Source: Pseudomonadota bacterium
GTDB lineage: Bacteria > Myxococcota_A > UBA796 > CAJQPC01
Assembly (NCBI GenBank): GCA_024228935.1
Contig: JAAESX010000234.1
Location: 1 to 64,000 of the forward strand
Length of the DNA stretch: 64,000 bases
Direction: 5' to 3'
Of this stretch, positions 16,608 through 24,894 are shown one piece after another (position 1 is the stretch's first letter; each line of letters opens with the position of its first letter). The notes under the pieces were generated by a model. That model made no database searches. It saw only the letters and a list, made by a program, of their open reading frames with translations, and was not told where the DNA came from. A program made the position numbers and the translations under genes.

Positions 16608-17390
16608 TTGGAAAAGCCACAACAGCTCCAGCTCGAAGCCTATGCGGCGACGGACGTCGGTCCTGTGCGAGAGAACAACGAGGACAACTGGGCCATCGAC
16701 ATCGAGTCGGGCCTGTTCATCGTTGCCGATGGGATGGGGGGTCATGCGGCCGGCGAGGTCGCGGCGGAGATGGCGGTCGACACAGTGAAGTCCGTCCTCC
16801 TGACCGACAGCGACCCCGATGAGACCATGCTCGCGACCGAGGTGGACGACCCGGACGACGCGATGCGCGAGCGACTGCGCTACGCGATGAACCAGGCGGC
16901 GGTGAACATCCGCCGCAAGAGCGACGAAGATCGCACCCTGGCCGGGATGGGGACGACCCTCGTCGTGCTCGTCGTGGACGAGGGCAGCGCCCACCTGGCG
17001 CACGTCGGCGACAGCCGCGCGTACCTGTTCCGCGATGAGCGGCTGCAGCGCCTGACGCGGGATCACACCATCGTGCAGCAGGAGGTCGACGCCGGTCGGC
17101 TGACCCCCGAGCTCGCGCGCATCGTGCCTCACAAGAACATCCTGACGAAGAGCGTCGGGGTGCACGGGCCGGTCGATCCGGACACCTCGACCCGCGCACT
17201 CGACCCGGGCGACCTCCTGGTGCTCTGCAGCGACGGCCTGACCGATCCGCTCGAGGATCGCGAGATCGAGCGCATCTGTGGACGCACCCACCCCGAGGAC
17301 CTGGCCGAGACGCTGGTCATGGAGGCGCTGCGTCGCGGCGGAGACGACAACGTGACCGTCGTCATCGTGGTCGTGGGCGACGAGGGGTGA
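16608..17390 (+). CDS. PP2C-type Ser/Thr protein phosphatase
   Basis: 260 residues, a complete PPM/PP2C domain. Metal and catalytic motifs: DVGPVRENNEDNW (~17-29), ADGMGGHAAGE (~42-52), AGMGTTLVV, HVGDSRAYLF, RDHTIVQQE, CSDGLTD and GGDDNVTVV. It is soluble. It should reverse phosphorylation by Hanks-type kinases, and the two giant kinases start divergently 36 bases away, a typical kinase-phosphatase pairing. The reading frame begins at TTG (16608) with an AAGG-type site upstream; no better start precedes the domain. Its stop overlaps the GTG of the next gene (GTGA, 17387-17390). Confidence 0.94.
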   Translation: MEKPQQLQLEAYAATDVGPVRENNEDNWAIDIESGLFIVADGMGGHAAGEVAAEMAVDTVKSVLLTDSDPDETMLATEVDDPDDAMRERLRYAMNQAAVNIRRKSDEDRTLAGMGTTLVVLVVDEGSAHLAHVGDSRAYLFRDERLQRLTRDHTIVQQEVDAGRLTPELARIVPHKNILTKSVGVHGPVDPDTSTRALDPGDLLVLCSDGLTDPLEDREIERICGRTHPEDLAETLVMEALRRGGDDNVTVVIVVVGDEG

Positions 17391-17755
17391 CGCCCGAGGC
17401 GGGGCTACGGCGCGTTCGCCAGGTCCTGCTCGGACTCGGCGCCTACTGGGTCCTGATGGCCGGCATCACGCTGGCCTTCCCCGACGTGCAGGTCGAGCAG
17501 GACGCGGGCCAGGTGCCCCCGCTGTGGGTGACGGCGGGCTCGCTGGGGCTCATGGCCGCGCTGCACGGCCTGGCGGCGCTGTGGATCGGCCCGAAGCGCC
17601 CGATGGCGTGGGCGATGACCACGCTCACCGCGGGCCTGAGCGTGATGGGCTGCCTCACCACGCCGGTCGCGATCTACCTGCTCGTGCTGCTGTTCAAGGC
17701 CGAGGTGATGCTCCCCTGCCTCGGCCGCAAGCTGCCCGAGGACTCGGGCGACTGA
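17387..17755 (+). CDS. Small membrane protein coupled to PP2C
   Basis: 122 residues with three or four hydrophobic segments (LLGLGAYWVLMAGITLAF, VTAGSLGLMAALHGLAALWI, WAMTTLTAGLSVMGC, VAIYLLVLLF). The GTG start overlaps the phosphatase stop by four bases, so it is probably co-translated. It may anchor or sense for the phosphatase, but I know no family for it. Confidence 0.75.
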   Translation: MTPEAGLRRVRQVLLGLGAYWVLMAGITLAFPDVQVEQDAGQVPPLWVTAGSLGLMAALHGLAALWIGPKRPMAWAMTTLTAGLSVMGCLTTPVAIYLLVLLFKAEVMLPCLGRKLPEDSGD

Positions 17756-17758
17756 GGC

Positions 17759-18832
17759 CTACAGCTCGACGACGGACTCGACGTCCTCGACGACCTCGCT
17801 GGCCTGGGTCTTGTGCAGCTTCACCAACTCGCGGGTGTGCTCGGAGCGGGCGTACCAGCCTTCCTTGCCGTCCGCGTCGAGGCCGCTCTGGATCTCGATC
17901 GTGGTCGTCTGGTCGCCCGTGGCCACCAGGAGCTGCAGGCGGAGCGTGAGCTCGGTGGGCTCGTCGCCCTTCTGCACGTAGCCCGAGGACTTCAGCGCCA
18001 GCGCCTTGTCGAGCCAGGCCTGGGCCGTCTCGCTCTCTTCGCCATCGCCGACGGCCCAGTAGGCGTTCGCGGCGTCCTGGGCGTTGTGCTGGGTGAGCTC
18101 GACCGTCGCGTCGACACAGTCACTGTCGAGCTCGTCGGGGCAGACCGTCGTCAGGGTGACGTTGGTGAGGTCCTTGGACTCGTCGTCGTGCAGATCCCGG
18201 TCGGGGAGCCGCGTCGTGCCGTACTTCAGCGGGCGCAGCAGATCCTGGTCGACCAGGTAGACCTTCCCGTCGTCGCTCAGCACGTAGCGGTCGCGCGTGC
18301 CATAGGCCTCGCCGCCGACCTTGAACGTGCGCGGGTCCTTGCCCTTCCGGACCACGACGAGCGTGGCGTCGGGCTCGACCAGGCCGAAGTCCTCGTACCG
18401 GTCCTCGCCCACGTCCGCGAGCACACGGGCCGCTTCGAGCGGGGCCAGGGACTCGGCGAGATCGGTGGCCGCCTTGCCGGCCTTGAACACCTTGACTGTG
18501 TCCTCGTACTCCTCGAGCTCCTCGGCCGGGGTCTCCTCGGCCTCGGGGTCGTCGAGCGCCTCGTCGGGCTCGGTGTGCGACTTCTTCGACGGGACGCGCC
18601 TGGTCTCCGTGGTGGTGACCCACCAGTAGTCACCGCGCGGATCCGACTTCGCGATGACCTCGACGTCGAGCTTCTCGCCGTCCCAGGAGATGCTCTCGAG
18701 ATCGCCGACGTCGGCGTCGAGCATGACGATCGAGTCGTCCGCGTCGGTGCCCTCCTCGGCTGTCCACGAGAGGTAGCTGGCGACGAGGGACACCGTCAGC
18801 GCGGTGCCCAGGATCAGGACCTGCTTGTTCAT
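17759..18832 (-). CDS. DUF4340 domain protein, last gene of Gld-like ABC operon
   Basis: 357 residues: one N-terminal membrane helix (VLILGTALTVSLVASYLSW), then a large extracytoplasmic domain. DUF4340 features include the opening MLDADVGDLESISWDGEKL and WWVTT blocks, LVEPDATLVVVRKGKDPRTFKVG and RYVLSDDGKVYLVDQDLL. The insert at ~80-115 is very acidic. DUF4340 proteins regularly accompany the GldA/F/G-like ABC transporter, as here, where ATGA (18829-18832) couples it to the upstream GldG-like gene. Its partner role is inferred from this recurrent context; the biochemical function is unknown. Confidence 0.85.
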   Translation of the reverse strand: MNKQVLILGTALTVSLVASYLSWTAEEGTDADDSIVMLDADVGDLESISWDGEKLDVEVIAKSDPRGDYWWVTTTETRRVPSKKSHTEPDEALDDPEAEETPAEELEEYEDTVKVFKAGKAATDLAESLAPLEAARVLADVGEDRYEDFGLVEPDATLVVVRKGKDPRTFKVGGEAYGTRDRYVLSDDGKVYLVDQDLLRPLKYGTTRLPDRDLHDDESKDLTNVTLTTVCPDELDSDCVDATVELTQHNAQDAANAYWAVGDGEESETAQAWLDKALALKSSGYVQKGDEPTELTLRLQLLVATGDQTTTIEIQSGLDADGKEGWYARSEHTRELVKLHKTQASEVVEDVESVVEL

Positions 18833-20667
18833 GCCTCACCTCCCCGGTTGCGACGTCGTCGCGAGACACGAAGGATGCCCGCCCCCAGGATGAGCAGCGG
18901 GAAGCCGAGCACCGTGGCGTAGAACCAGAGCGTCTGGTCCTCGTTCGTGTGCTCGATCTTGATGTCTTCCTCGTTCTCGATCGTGCCGGACAGGTCTTCC
19001 TCTCCGATGATCCAGTTCGAGCCGTCGTACAGGTACTGGAGGTTCGCCTTGTTGGCGATGACCAGGTCCGACAGCATCGTTCCGTCCGCGGCGACGAGCA
19101 CCCGGTACTCGACCGGCTCGCCGTCCTCGTTCGACCCAGCCGGGCCACTGGCCGCCATCGCGAGCGGGCGCGTGTCCTTCTTCTCGATGTCGGCGTCGAA
19201 GGCGAGGTCGCCGTCGAGGTCCGCCCACGAGTCCGCGTCCGAGCGCACCGTGACCGTGGTCTTGCCACGCCCGCCGGGGATCTCCTCGAGGAAGCCGGCC
19301 GTCGGGGTCACGAGGTGGAGCTGCCGGCTGTACTTGGACAGCGTGGTGGCCGACTCGTGCGAGCTGTACCGGTTGGTCACGACGTTCTGCTTGTCGGACT
19401 CCTCGCCGGTGCGACGAAGGAACTTGGTGTCGCTGGTGAGCACACCCTCGCCGCGCTTCATGCCGACGTGGGCGAGCAGCTCGTCGAGCGGCTCTCCCTC
19501 GGGCTCGAGCGTGACGAACAGCGCGCCTCCCCGGTCCACGAAGGCCGTCAGCGCCTGGATCTCCCCAGGCAGCATCGGCTCGGTGGGCGCCATGATGAAC
19601 ACGACGGTCGCGTCGTCCGGGATCTCGTCGCCGAGTCCCTGGGCGAGGCCGAGCTCCTTGACGTCGAAGTTGAGCGTCTGGAGGACCTTCTTCAGGTTCG
19701 AGATCTGGTCGTCGGGGACGTCCCCGCCCTTCCAGTTCAGCTCACCGTGGCCGACGGTGAAGTAGGCCAGCCGTTCACCCTTCGCGAGGTCGAGCAGGCG
19801 CTTCTGGAACTCCTCGTCGAGCTTCTTGAGGTTCCGCTTGGCCTTGTCGAGTTCGTCGCCGATCTTCCACGACTTGGTGACCGCGTCCTCGGTCCCGTCG
19901 TTCAGCGTGAGCGCGACGTACCCGTTGTCCCGGATCTTGAGCTCCTTGGCCAGCGCAGGCTGAGCTGCGTGGTCGAGGACCTGGACCTTGAACATGGTGG
20001 GGTTCGCGTCCTGGAGCTGCTCGAAGTACGGCACCAGCTCGGACCGGACGTCGCTGGACGTCGGCAGGAAGATGCGCGCGGTGACCGGCTCGGTCAGGTT
20101 GGTGACGAGCGCGGCGCTCGACCCTCCGACCTCGGTGGTCTTGAAGTACGCGTGGTCCCAGCGCTCGTTGTGCTCGCTCGCCAGGTAGTTGAGCGGGAAC
20201 ACGAGCGCGACGCCCAGGGCGCCGATCAGGCCGTTGCTGATGGCCTGCGAGACGCGGCGGGGCTGGATGGCCAGCGGGCTGCCGTCGATCGCGAGATCGA
20301 TGAGCAGGAGCGGGCCCATTCCGACGAGCCACACGATGGGCCACAGCGCAGACCAGGCGACGGTCCAGCGGCTGGCGGCGTCGTCCTCGAAGCCGAGCCC
20401 GTCGACCACCGGGTCGATGGTGAGCGCGTAGATGAGGAGCGAGCCGAAGGCGACGACCTGGAAGATCAGCGCCTTCTGGTGGGCGGCCCCGATGTCGGCG
20501 CTGCGAGCGGTGGCCTTGGCCTTCACCCGAAGGAACATGGCGCCGAGGATCAGCAGCGCGCCGACGCCGGTGAGCGACCACTCGACCGTGGCGTTGCCGC
20601 CGTAGAGTCGCTGGCCGACGAAGACCAGCGCGAACCCGATGAAGGTCGCTACGAGTGCGGGGCTCAT
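18829..20667 (-). CDS. GldG-like auxiliary component of ABC transporter
   Basis: 612 residues. Several N-terminal helices (~5-170) are followed by a long periplasmic domain, and a C-terminal helix (LWFYATVLGFPLLILGAGIL) ends in RRRRNRGG. The periplasmic part has the GldG/IFT52-like block (ARIFLPTSSDVRSELVPYFEQL, LAYFTVGHGELNWKGG, DDATVVFIMAPTEPMLPGE, ALTAFVDRGGALFVTLEP). Such proteins work with GldA/GldF-type ABC subunits, in gliding bacteroidetes and more widely in envelope-related roles. I chose the ATG at 20667, which overlaps the permease stop (ATGA); a GTG two codons upstream is also possible. Confidence 0.87.
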   Translation of the reverse strand: MSPALVATFIGFALVFVGQRLYGGNATVEWSLTGVGALLILGAMFLRVKAKATARSADIGAAHQKALIFQVVAFGSLLIYALTIDPVVDGLGFEDDAASRWTVAWSALWPIVWLVGMGPLLLIDLAIDGSPLAIQPRRVSQAISNGLIGALGVALVFPLNYLASEHNERWDHAYFKTTEVGGSSAALVTNLTEPVTARIFLPTSSDVRSELVPYFEQLQDANPTMFKVQVLDHAAQPALAKELKIRDNGYVALTLNDGTEDAVTKSWKIGDELDKAKRNLKKLDEEFQKRLLDLAKGERLAYFTVGHGELNWKGGDVPDDQISNLKKVLQTLNFDVKELGLAQGLGDEIPDDATVVFIMAPTEPMLPGEIQALTAFVDRGGALFVTLEPEGEPLDELLAHVGMKRGEGVLTSDTKFLRRTGEESDKQNVVTNRYSSHESATTLSKYSRQLHLVTPTAGFLEEIPGGRGKTTVTVRSDADSWADLDGDLAFDADIEKKDTRPLAMAASGPAGSNEDGEPVEYRVLVAADGTMLSDLVIANKANLQYLYDGSNWIIGEEDLSGTIENEEDIKIEHTNEDQTLWFYATVLGFPLLILGAGILRVSRRRRNRGGEA

Positions 20668-21389
20668 CGCCACCTCCGGGCGCTGAGGACGCGTGTCGAC
20701 AGCAGCAGGAAGACGAAGCTCACGGACAGGTAGAAGACGACGTCCTCGACGTTGATCCGGCCTCGCATGAAGGGCTGGAAGTGCCGGTCGAACAGGCTCA
20801 TGTACGACCAGACCTCGTCCAGCGGTGCGTCCGTCACCCGGCCGAGCAGCCAGGCGAGGATGAGCATCACGGTGATGACGCCACCGACCACCGCGGCGAC
20901 CAGCTGGTACCGCGTGATGGTGCTCGCGAACGTTCCGACGGCCGCGATGGCCGAGCCGGCGAGGAAGACCCCGAGGTAGCCCGTGGCGATGTGCCCGATG
21001 CTGACCTTGCCGTTCACGAAGATGAGCGCGGGCATGTAGCTGGACAGCGCCAGCATCAGCGCGAGCAGCAGCACGGCGGACAGGTACTTGCCGCCGATGA
21101 CCTGCCAGTCGGTGAGCGGCGAGCTGTCGATCAGCACGATGGTGCCGGTCTGCCGTTCCTCGGCGACGAGCCGCATGGTCAGGAGCACCGCGGCCGCGAC
21201 CGTGAAGCCGAAGCTGAAGTAGAAGAAGTCCTCGAGCACGTCCGAGCTGACGCGGGCGGTGGACCCGAGCGCGAACGCGTTGAAGAACAGCCCCTGCAGA
21301 GCCAGCAGGATGGCGATGATGAGGTAGCCCCAGTACCCGTTCAGGTAGGCGCCGAGCTCACGTCGCGTGATGAGGAAGAGTCCGCTCAC
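20664..21389 (-). CDS. ABC transporter permease (GldF/ABC-2 type)
   Basis: 241 residues with six membrane helices in ABC-2 permease order. Short charged loops include the typical VAEERQTGTIVLIDSSPLTDW after the second helix (the EExxGTxE-like coupling loop) and LITRRELGAYLNGYWGYL at the start. It should form the membrane channel for the ATPase encoded just upstream. The GTG start overlaps the ATPase stop (GTGA, 21386-21389), and the stop overlaps the GldG-like start. The substrate is unknown. Confidence 0.9.
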   Translation of the reverse strand: MSGLFLITRRELGAYLNGYWGYLIIAILLALQGLFFNAFALGSTARVSSDVLEDFFYFSFGFTVAAAVLLTMRLVAEERQTGTIVLIDSSPLTDWQVIGGKYLSAVLLLALMLALSSYMPALIFVNGKVSIGHIATGYLGVFLAGSAIAAVGTFASTITRYQLVAAVVGGVITVMLILAWLLGRVTDAPLDEVWSYMSLFDRHFQPFMRGRINVEDVVFYLSVSFVFLLLSTRVLSARRWR

Positions 21390-22327
21390 GCGGCACCTCC
21401 GAGGGTCGTCGACGTCAGGCTGAGGAAGATCTCCTCGAGCTCGCTGGCCGACTCGTCGAGCCGACGGAGCCCGAGGCCCCCGGCGACGATGTGGGCCACG
21501 AGCTGCTCGCGCGCATCGCTGGTGAGGATGATGGTGACGCTCACGACGCCCGCGGACTCGCCGGTGACCTCGTGGCTCACGGCGCCGGCGAAGCTCCCGA
21601 GGACCCGGTCGACGTCCGACCGGTTGCCCCGGACCTCGAGGTCGAAGCGTCCACCGCCCGCCGTGCTGGCTGCGAGCTCGTCCTCGCTGCCCTCGGCGAC
21701 CAGGCGGCCGTCCTTGAGCACCAGGATGCGGTCACACGTCTGGCTGATCTCGCTCAGGATGTGCGAGCTGATGAGAACGGTGCAGCTCTCCTTCAGCCCG
21801 ACGACCACCTCGCGGATCTCGCGGATCTGCTTGGGGTCGAGGCCCGAGATGGGTTCGTCGAGGATGACCAGCTTCGGGTCGTGGATGATGGCCTGGGCGA
21901 TGCCCACGCGCTTCCGGTACCCGTGGGACAGCTCGCTGATGACCTGGTGCTTCCGGTCCGTGAGGCCGCACCGGCGGAGCACGTCGTCGAGGCGGGCCTG
22001 GACGTCGGCCGAGGGCATGCCCTTGAGCTGACCGGCGTAGGCGACGAAGTCCCCCACGCGCATGTCCTTGTACAGCGGCGTGTCCTCGGGGAGGAAGCCG
22101 ATGTTGCTGCGGAAGTCGTCCGTGGCCTGGACCACGTCCACGCCGTCGATCTTCACGCTGCCCGAGCTGGGCAACAGGAGCCCCGCCAGGATCTTGAGCG
22201 TGGTCGACTTCCCGGCGCCGTTCAGCCCCAGGAACCCGACGATCTCGTGGTCCGAGATCGTGAAGCTCACGTCTTGAACGGCCGCGTCACGGCCGTAGTA
22301 CCGGGTCAATCCGGCGACCTCGATCAT
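21386..22327 (-). CDS. ABC transporter ATP-binding protein (GldA-like)
   Basis: 313 residues. Walker A GLNGAGKS (34-41), Q-loop region NIGFLPEDTPLY, signature LSHGYRKRVGIAQA, Walker B LVILDEPISGLDPKQ and the switch His in SSHIL. The C-terminal ~80 residues form the small domain seen in ABC-2/Gld ATPases. It is the first gene of a four-gene operon, each overlapping the next by four bases. I took the ATG at 22327 because GGAGGA lies six bases upstream; the frame is open far beyond but reads nonsense. A GC hairpin (22346-22362) sits in the leader. Confidence 0.93.
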   Translation of the reverse strand: MIEVAGLTRYYGRDAAVQDVSFTISDHEIVGFLGLNGAGKSTTLKILAGLLLPSSGSVKIDGVDVVQATDDFRSNIGFLPEDTPLYKDMRVGDFVAYAGQLKGMPSADVQARLDDVLRRCGLTDRKHQVISELSHGYRKRVGIAQAIIHDPKLVILDEPISGLDPKQIREIREVVVGLKESCTVLISSHILSEISQTCDRILVLKDGRLVAEGSEDELAASTAGGGRFDLEVRGNRSDVDRVLGSFAGAVSHEVTGESAGVVSVTIILTSDAREQLVAHIVAGGLGLRRLDESASELEEIFLSLTSTTLGGAA

Positions 22328-22410
22328 CGTGTGTCCTCCGATCCAGCCCCTGCAGCAGGGGCGAGCGACCAGTGGCTTAACCCGAGAGTCCGACCGCGCG
22401 ACAAGGGCGG

Positions 22411-23139
22411 TCAGAACCTGACCACCTCGCCATCCACCACCCGGTAGCGGGGCTCCAGCGGGGCCAGCGCATCGACCCGTTCTTCCCGCGCGAGGCGGTT
22501 GTGCCGTCGGGCTCCCCACATCGCCGAGAAGATGTTGCCGCCGTAGAAGCTGACCGCCAGGAGCCCGACGCTGGCGCCGGCGAAGTACTCCTCGCGAGCC
22601 AGCAGCGTCGCGGTGCTGCCGATGAGGAGCGTGTTGACCAGGAGCGCGCTCGTGGCCTCGCCCCACCGGCCGTTGTAGGCCTGTCCAGCGCCCGGGAGCA
22701 CGGCCGAGAGCCCCGCCGCCAGGCCCGGACGACGGTGCGGAAGCGGGCCCCAGCCCTGGACCTGCGCCGTCGCTCCCCCTCCGCCCCACAGGGCCAGGGC
22801 GCGGTCGGTCTCGTCGATGCGCAGGGCCGCGAAGCCGGCGAGCTCGGGGTCGACGTCCTGGAGCTCCACCAGCGCTGCGCCGTACTGGCCGCTCCGGTAG
22901 AGCGAGTAGCCGTAAGGCAGGCCGCCGACGGGCTGGAAGTGCATGGCTGCGAGATCCCAGCGGTCGTGATCCCACAGCAGGCCGCCGGCGTGCAGGTCCC
23001 ACGGGCCCTCGGGATCCGTGTCCGAGGCGCGCACGAGCTCGGCGTAGCCCTGCTCGACGAGGCCGACGTCCGCGAGCCGCTCGGCGGTCTCGACCGGCCC
23101 GCCGACCGCCAGGGGCAACAGCGTGAGCGCTACCACCAC
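22411..23139 (-). CDS. Putative membrane protein with PGAGQ motif (DUF5683-like)
   Basis: About 242 residues. A short signal-like start (VVALTLLPLAVGG) precedes a TPR-like stretch (ERLADVGLVEQGYAELVRAS). The C-terminal half has the motif LPGAGQAYNGRWGEA and two hydrophobic helices (ALLVNTLLIGSTATLL, SVGLLAVSFYGGNIF), as in the small DUF5683/TM2-like proteins. The frame is open to 23619, but the upstream part shadows yidD, so I start at the GTG at 23139, overlapping the yidD stop by ~10 bases. It is the last gene of the small-protein/YidD operon. Function unknown. Confidence 0.7.
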   Translation of the reverse strand: MVVALTLLPLAVGGPVETAERLADVGLVEQGYAELVRASDTDPEGPWDLHAGGLLWDHDRWDLAAMHFQPVGGLPYGYSLYRSGQYGAALVELQDVDPELAGFAALRIDETDRALALWGGGGATAQVQGWGPLPHRRPGLAAGLSAVLPGAGQAYNGRWGEATSALLVNTLLIGSTATLLAREEYFAGASVGLLAVSFYGGNIFSAMWGARRHNRLAREERVDALAPLEPRYRVVDGEVVRF

Positions 23140-23480
23140 ACATCCTCGGACGGCGGGTCGTAGACGAACACCCGCTCGCCCGCTCGGCACCGCCGGTAGT
23201 CGGGGTCCTTGTGGTGGCGCAGGATCCGCGCGGTGGCCATGAACGTGCCGCGGATGGCCCCCTCCTCGGCGATGGCGAACATCGCGTAGCGGCTGCACGA
23301 CGGGTAGAAGTTGCAGCCGGCGCCGTCCGCGGGGGCGACCACGATCTGCCAGCCTCGAAGGGCCAGCCAGGCGGCGTTTCGGGCCATCCCGACACGCTCC
23401 TGGCTCGCGGGTGGAGCCGGCGGCGACAGCTCGGTGCAGGACGGGACGTCGGCGTTCGCCGTCCCCAGGAGCATCCACAT
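23130..23480 (-). CDS. yidD: YidD-family membrane protein insertion factor
   Basis: 116 residues. The core motif GCNFYPSCSRYAMFAIAEEG (~55-74, Cys56 and Cys62), followed by ARILRHHKDPDY, identifies YidD. In most bacteria YidD sits with rnpA and yidC and helps insertion of inner-membrane proteins. Here those genes are absent, and it instead follows two small membrane proteins and an unknown gene. It also carries a ~30-residue N-terminal extension starting MWMLLGTANADVPSC, which may be a weak signal sequence. The ATG at 23480 overlaps the previous stop by one base (TGATG). This placement suggests a specialised copy. Confidence 0.85.
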   Translation of the reverse strand: MWMLLGTANADVPSCTELSPPAPPASQERVGMARNAAWLALRGWQIVVAPADGAGCNFYPSCSRYAMFAIAEEGAIRGTFMATARILRHHKDPDYRRCRAGERVFVYDPPSEDVWW

Positions 23481-24220
23481 CACCACGCGCCCACCTCGTC
23501 GAGTCGGTCCTGGATTCGCAGCGGCAGTCGGGCGCGGCCATCGACACAGCGCAGGACCTGGCCCTGCAGATCCCGATCCGCCTCGGTGACCGGCACGCCC
23601 TCGAGCACGCGACACGCACCCGTCGTCGGCAGCACCTGGGCGAGGCACGTCTCCGCTGCGCGGGTCACGATCCCGTCGATGGCCAGCTGCTCGGCGACCG
23701 TCTGGGCCCGGGCGTCCGCGCGACGAACGCTGGCCTCGACGACCGCTCGCCGGTCCACGGTCCGCGTCGTGTCGCAAGCGCCTCCGATGACCAGCATGGG
23801 GTCGACCTCGAAGGTCGAGTCGCTCTCGAGCGCGCTCATGTCCTCGGCCAGCCGGTCCAGGGCATCGGCCGGAGCCCAGGCCAGGACCTGCTCGATCTGG
23901 TCACCCGTGCGCCAGGACAGCCGCCACCAGACCCGGTCTCCCGAGAAGTAGACCCAGCGCGCGACGCCCGGCGTGGTCGCGGGGCCCTGGTACAGCGTGC
24001 GCGTCGTCTCCTCGGCCCGGGCGTGCTGGCGGGACAACAGGTAGTCGCCGGACACGAAGGCCTGCACGTCCCCGACCTGCCGGCGGACGAGCGGATCGAC
24101 CTGATCGACCCAGGGCTGGGCGGCCTCGGCGCGGGTCACGAGCGCCACGTCCGCGGTGGCCGCGGCAGCTCCAACCTGATGCGGCACGAGGCCATCGAGC
24201 TGTCCGTCGGTGAGCCACAC
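23480..24220 (-). CDS. Unknown protein of the YidD operon, probably exported
   Basis: At least 246 residues, no recognised family. Visible features: VWLTDGQLDGLVPHQVG, RWVYFSGDRVWWRLSWRTGDQ, LAWAPADALDRLAEDM and four Cys that could form disulfides. The first permitted start is GTG at 24220, but the same frame stays open upstream and reads a signal-peptide-like stretch (VLLLSLLAALVLPTG) with no ATG, GTG or TTG. A CTG start overlapping the upstream gene, or a frame error, would explain this. It follows the two small membrane proteins and ends one base into yidD, so it belongs to the same transcript. Confidence 0.65.
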   Translation of the reverse strand: MWLTDGQLDGLVPHQVGAAAATADVALVTRAEAAQPWVDQVDPLVRRQVGDVQAFVSGDYLLSRQHARAEETTRTLYQGPATTPGVARWVYFSGDRVWWRLSWRTGDQIEQVLAWAPADALDRLAEDMSALESDSTFEVDPMLVIGGACDTTRTVDRRAVVEASVRRADARAQTVAEQLAIDGIVTRAAETCLAQVLPTTGACRVLEGVPVTEADRDLQGQVLRCVDGRARLPLRIQDRLDEVGAW

Positions 24221-24255
24221 CCATCCCGTCGGGAGGACCAGGGCGGCGAGCAGGC

Positions 24256-24558
24256 TCAGTAGTAGTACCCGTTGACGAAGAAACAGACGCAGCAGAACAC
24301 CGCGCCGACGTAGACGAGTGCGACCGTCACGATGGTCGCCGCGACGCCCGCGATGACGGTCAGCGTGATGGCCAGCGGCTTGTTCCTCTCGAACAGGTTG
24401 CCGTCGTCCGAACCGGGCACGTCCTCGGGGACCTCGTCCTCGGACAGGAGCGGCGCCTCGACGACGAAGCCGGGGGAGACGACCGATTCGACCGGCGCGG
24501 CGTGCGCGGGCGACAGCGCCGGGGCACCGACCAGGAGAGCTGCGAGGAGGACGGTCAC
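24256..24558 (-). CDS. Small membrane protein with Cys/Tyr-rich tail (paralogue 2)
   Basis: 100 residues: a signal peptide (VLLAALLVGAPALSPAHA), an acidic segment with APLLSEDEVPEDVPG, one membrane helix (AITLTVIAGVAATIVTVALV), and the tail VFCCVCFFVNGYYY. It shares the same order and the xAP-EDEVP motif with the next gene upstream, so the pair arose by duplication. The GTG start overlaps that gene's stop by one base (TAGTG). The topology would leave a short Cys/Tyr tail on the cytoplasmic side. No family is recognised. Confidence 0.75.
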   Translation of the reverse strand: MTVLLAALLVGAPALSPAHAAPVESVVSPGFVVEAPLLSEDEVPEDVPGSDDGNLFERNKPLAITLTVIAGVAATIVTVALVYVGAVFCCVCFFVNGYYY

Positions 24559-24830
24559 TAGTAGTACCCGTAGTAGTAGAAGCAGCAGCAGCAGATGACG
24601 GTGCCCGCCGTCGCGAGCATGGCGCCGAAAGCCAGGCTGATCGCGATGATGATCGCCTTGTTCACGCTGTCCGTGTTGGAGGTCGGCTCCTCGACCGGGA
24701 CCTCGTCGTCGGCCATCACGGGCGCATCCACTACGAGCGGCGCGACATCGAGCTGCTGGACCGACGGCTCCGGCGGCGGCCCCTCAGCGAATGTCGGGGT
24801 GCTCGCGAGCGTCAGCAGTAGGGGCAGCAT
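24558..24830 (-). CDS. Small membrane protein with CCCCFYYYGYY tail (paralogue 1)
   Basis: 90 residues: a signal peptide (MLPLLLTLASTPTFA), a periplasmic acidic linker with APVMADDEVPVEEP, one membrane helix (AIIIAISLAFGAMLATAGTV), and the C-terminus ICCCCFYYYGYY. It is the first gene of a five-gene run in which every gene overlaps the next. The tail of four cysteines then aromatic residues is unusual; possible roles are lipidation, metal binding or oligomer contacts. Function unknown. Confidence 0.75.
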   Translation of the reverse strand: MLPLLLTLASTPTFAEGPPPEPSVQQLDVAPLVVDAPVMADDEVPVEEPTSNTDSVNKAIIIAISLAFGAMLATAGTVICCCCFYYYGYY

Positions 24831-24894
24831 TCGCCACGCAAGCTACCCGCTGCAGTCGAGCGCCGTCAAAGGTATAGAACAACCTGGAGGAGCG

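Noticed and set aside
22346..22362. GCCCCTG-CAG-CAGGGGC hairpin considered as a terminator before the ABC operon
   Set aside because: No T tract on either strand; it lies just upstream of the ribosome site, so at most it is a leader stem.
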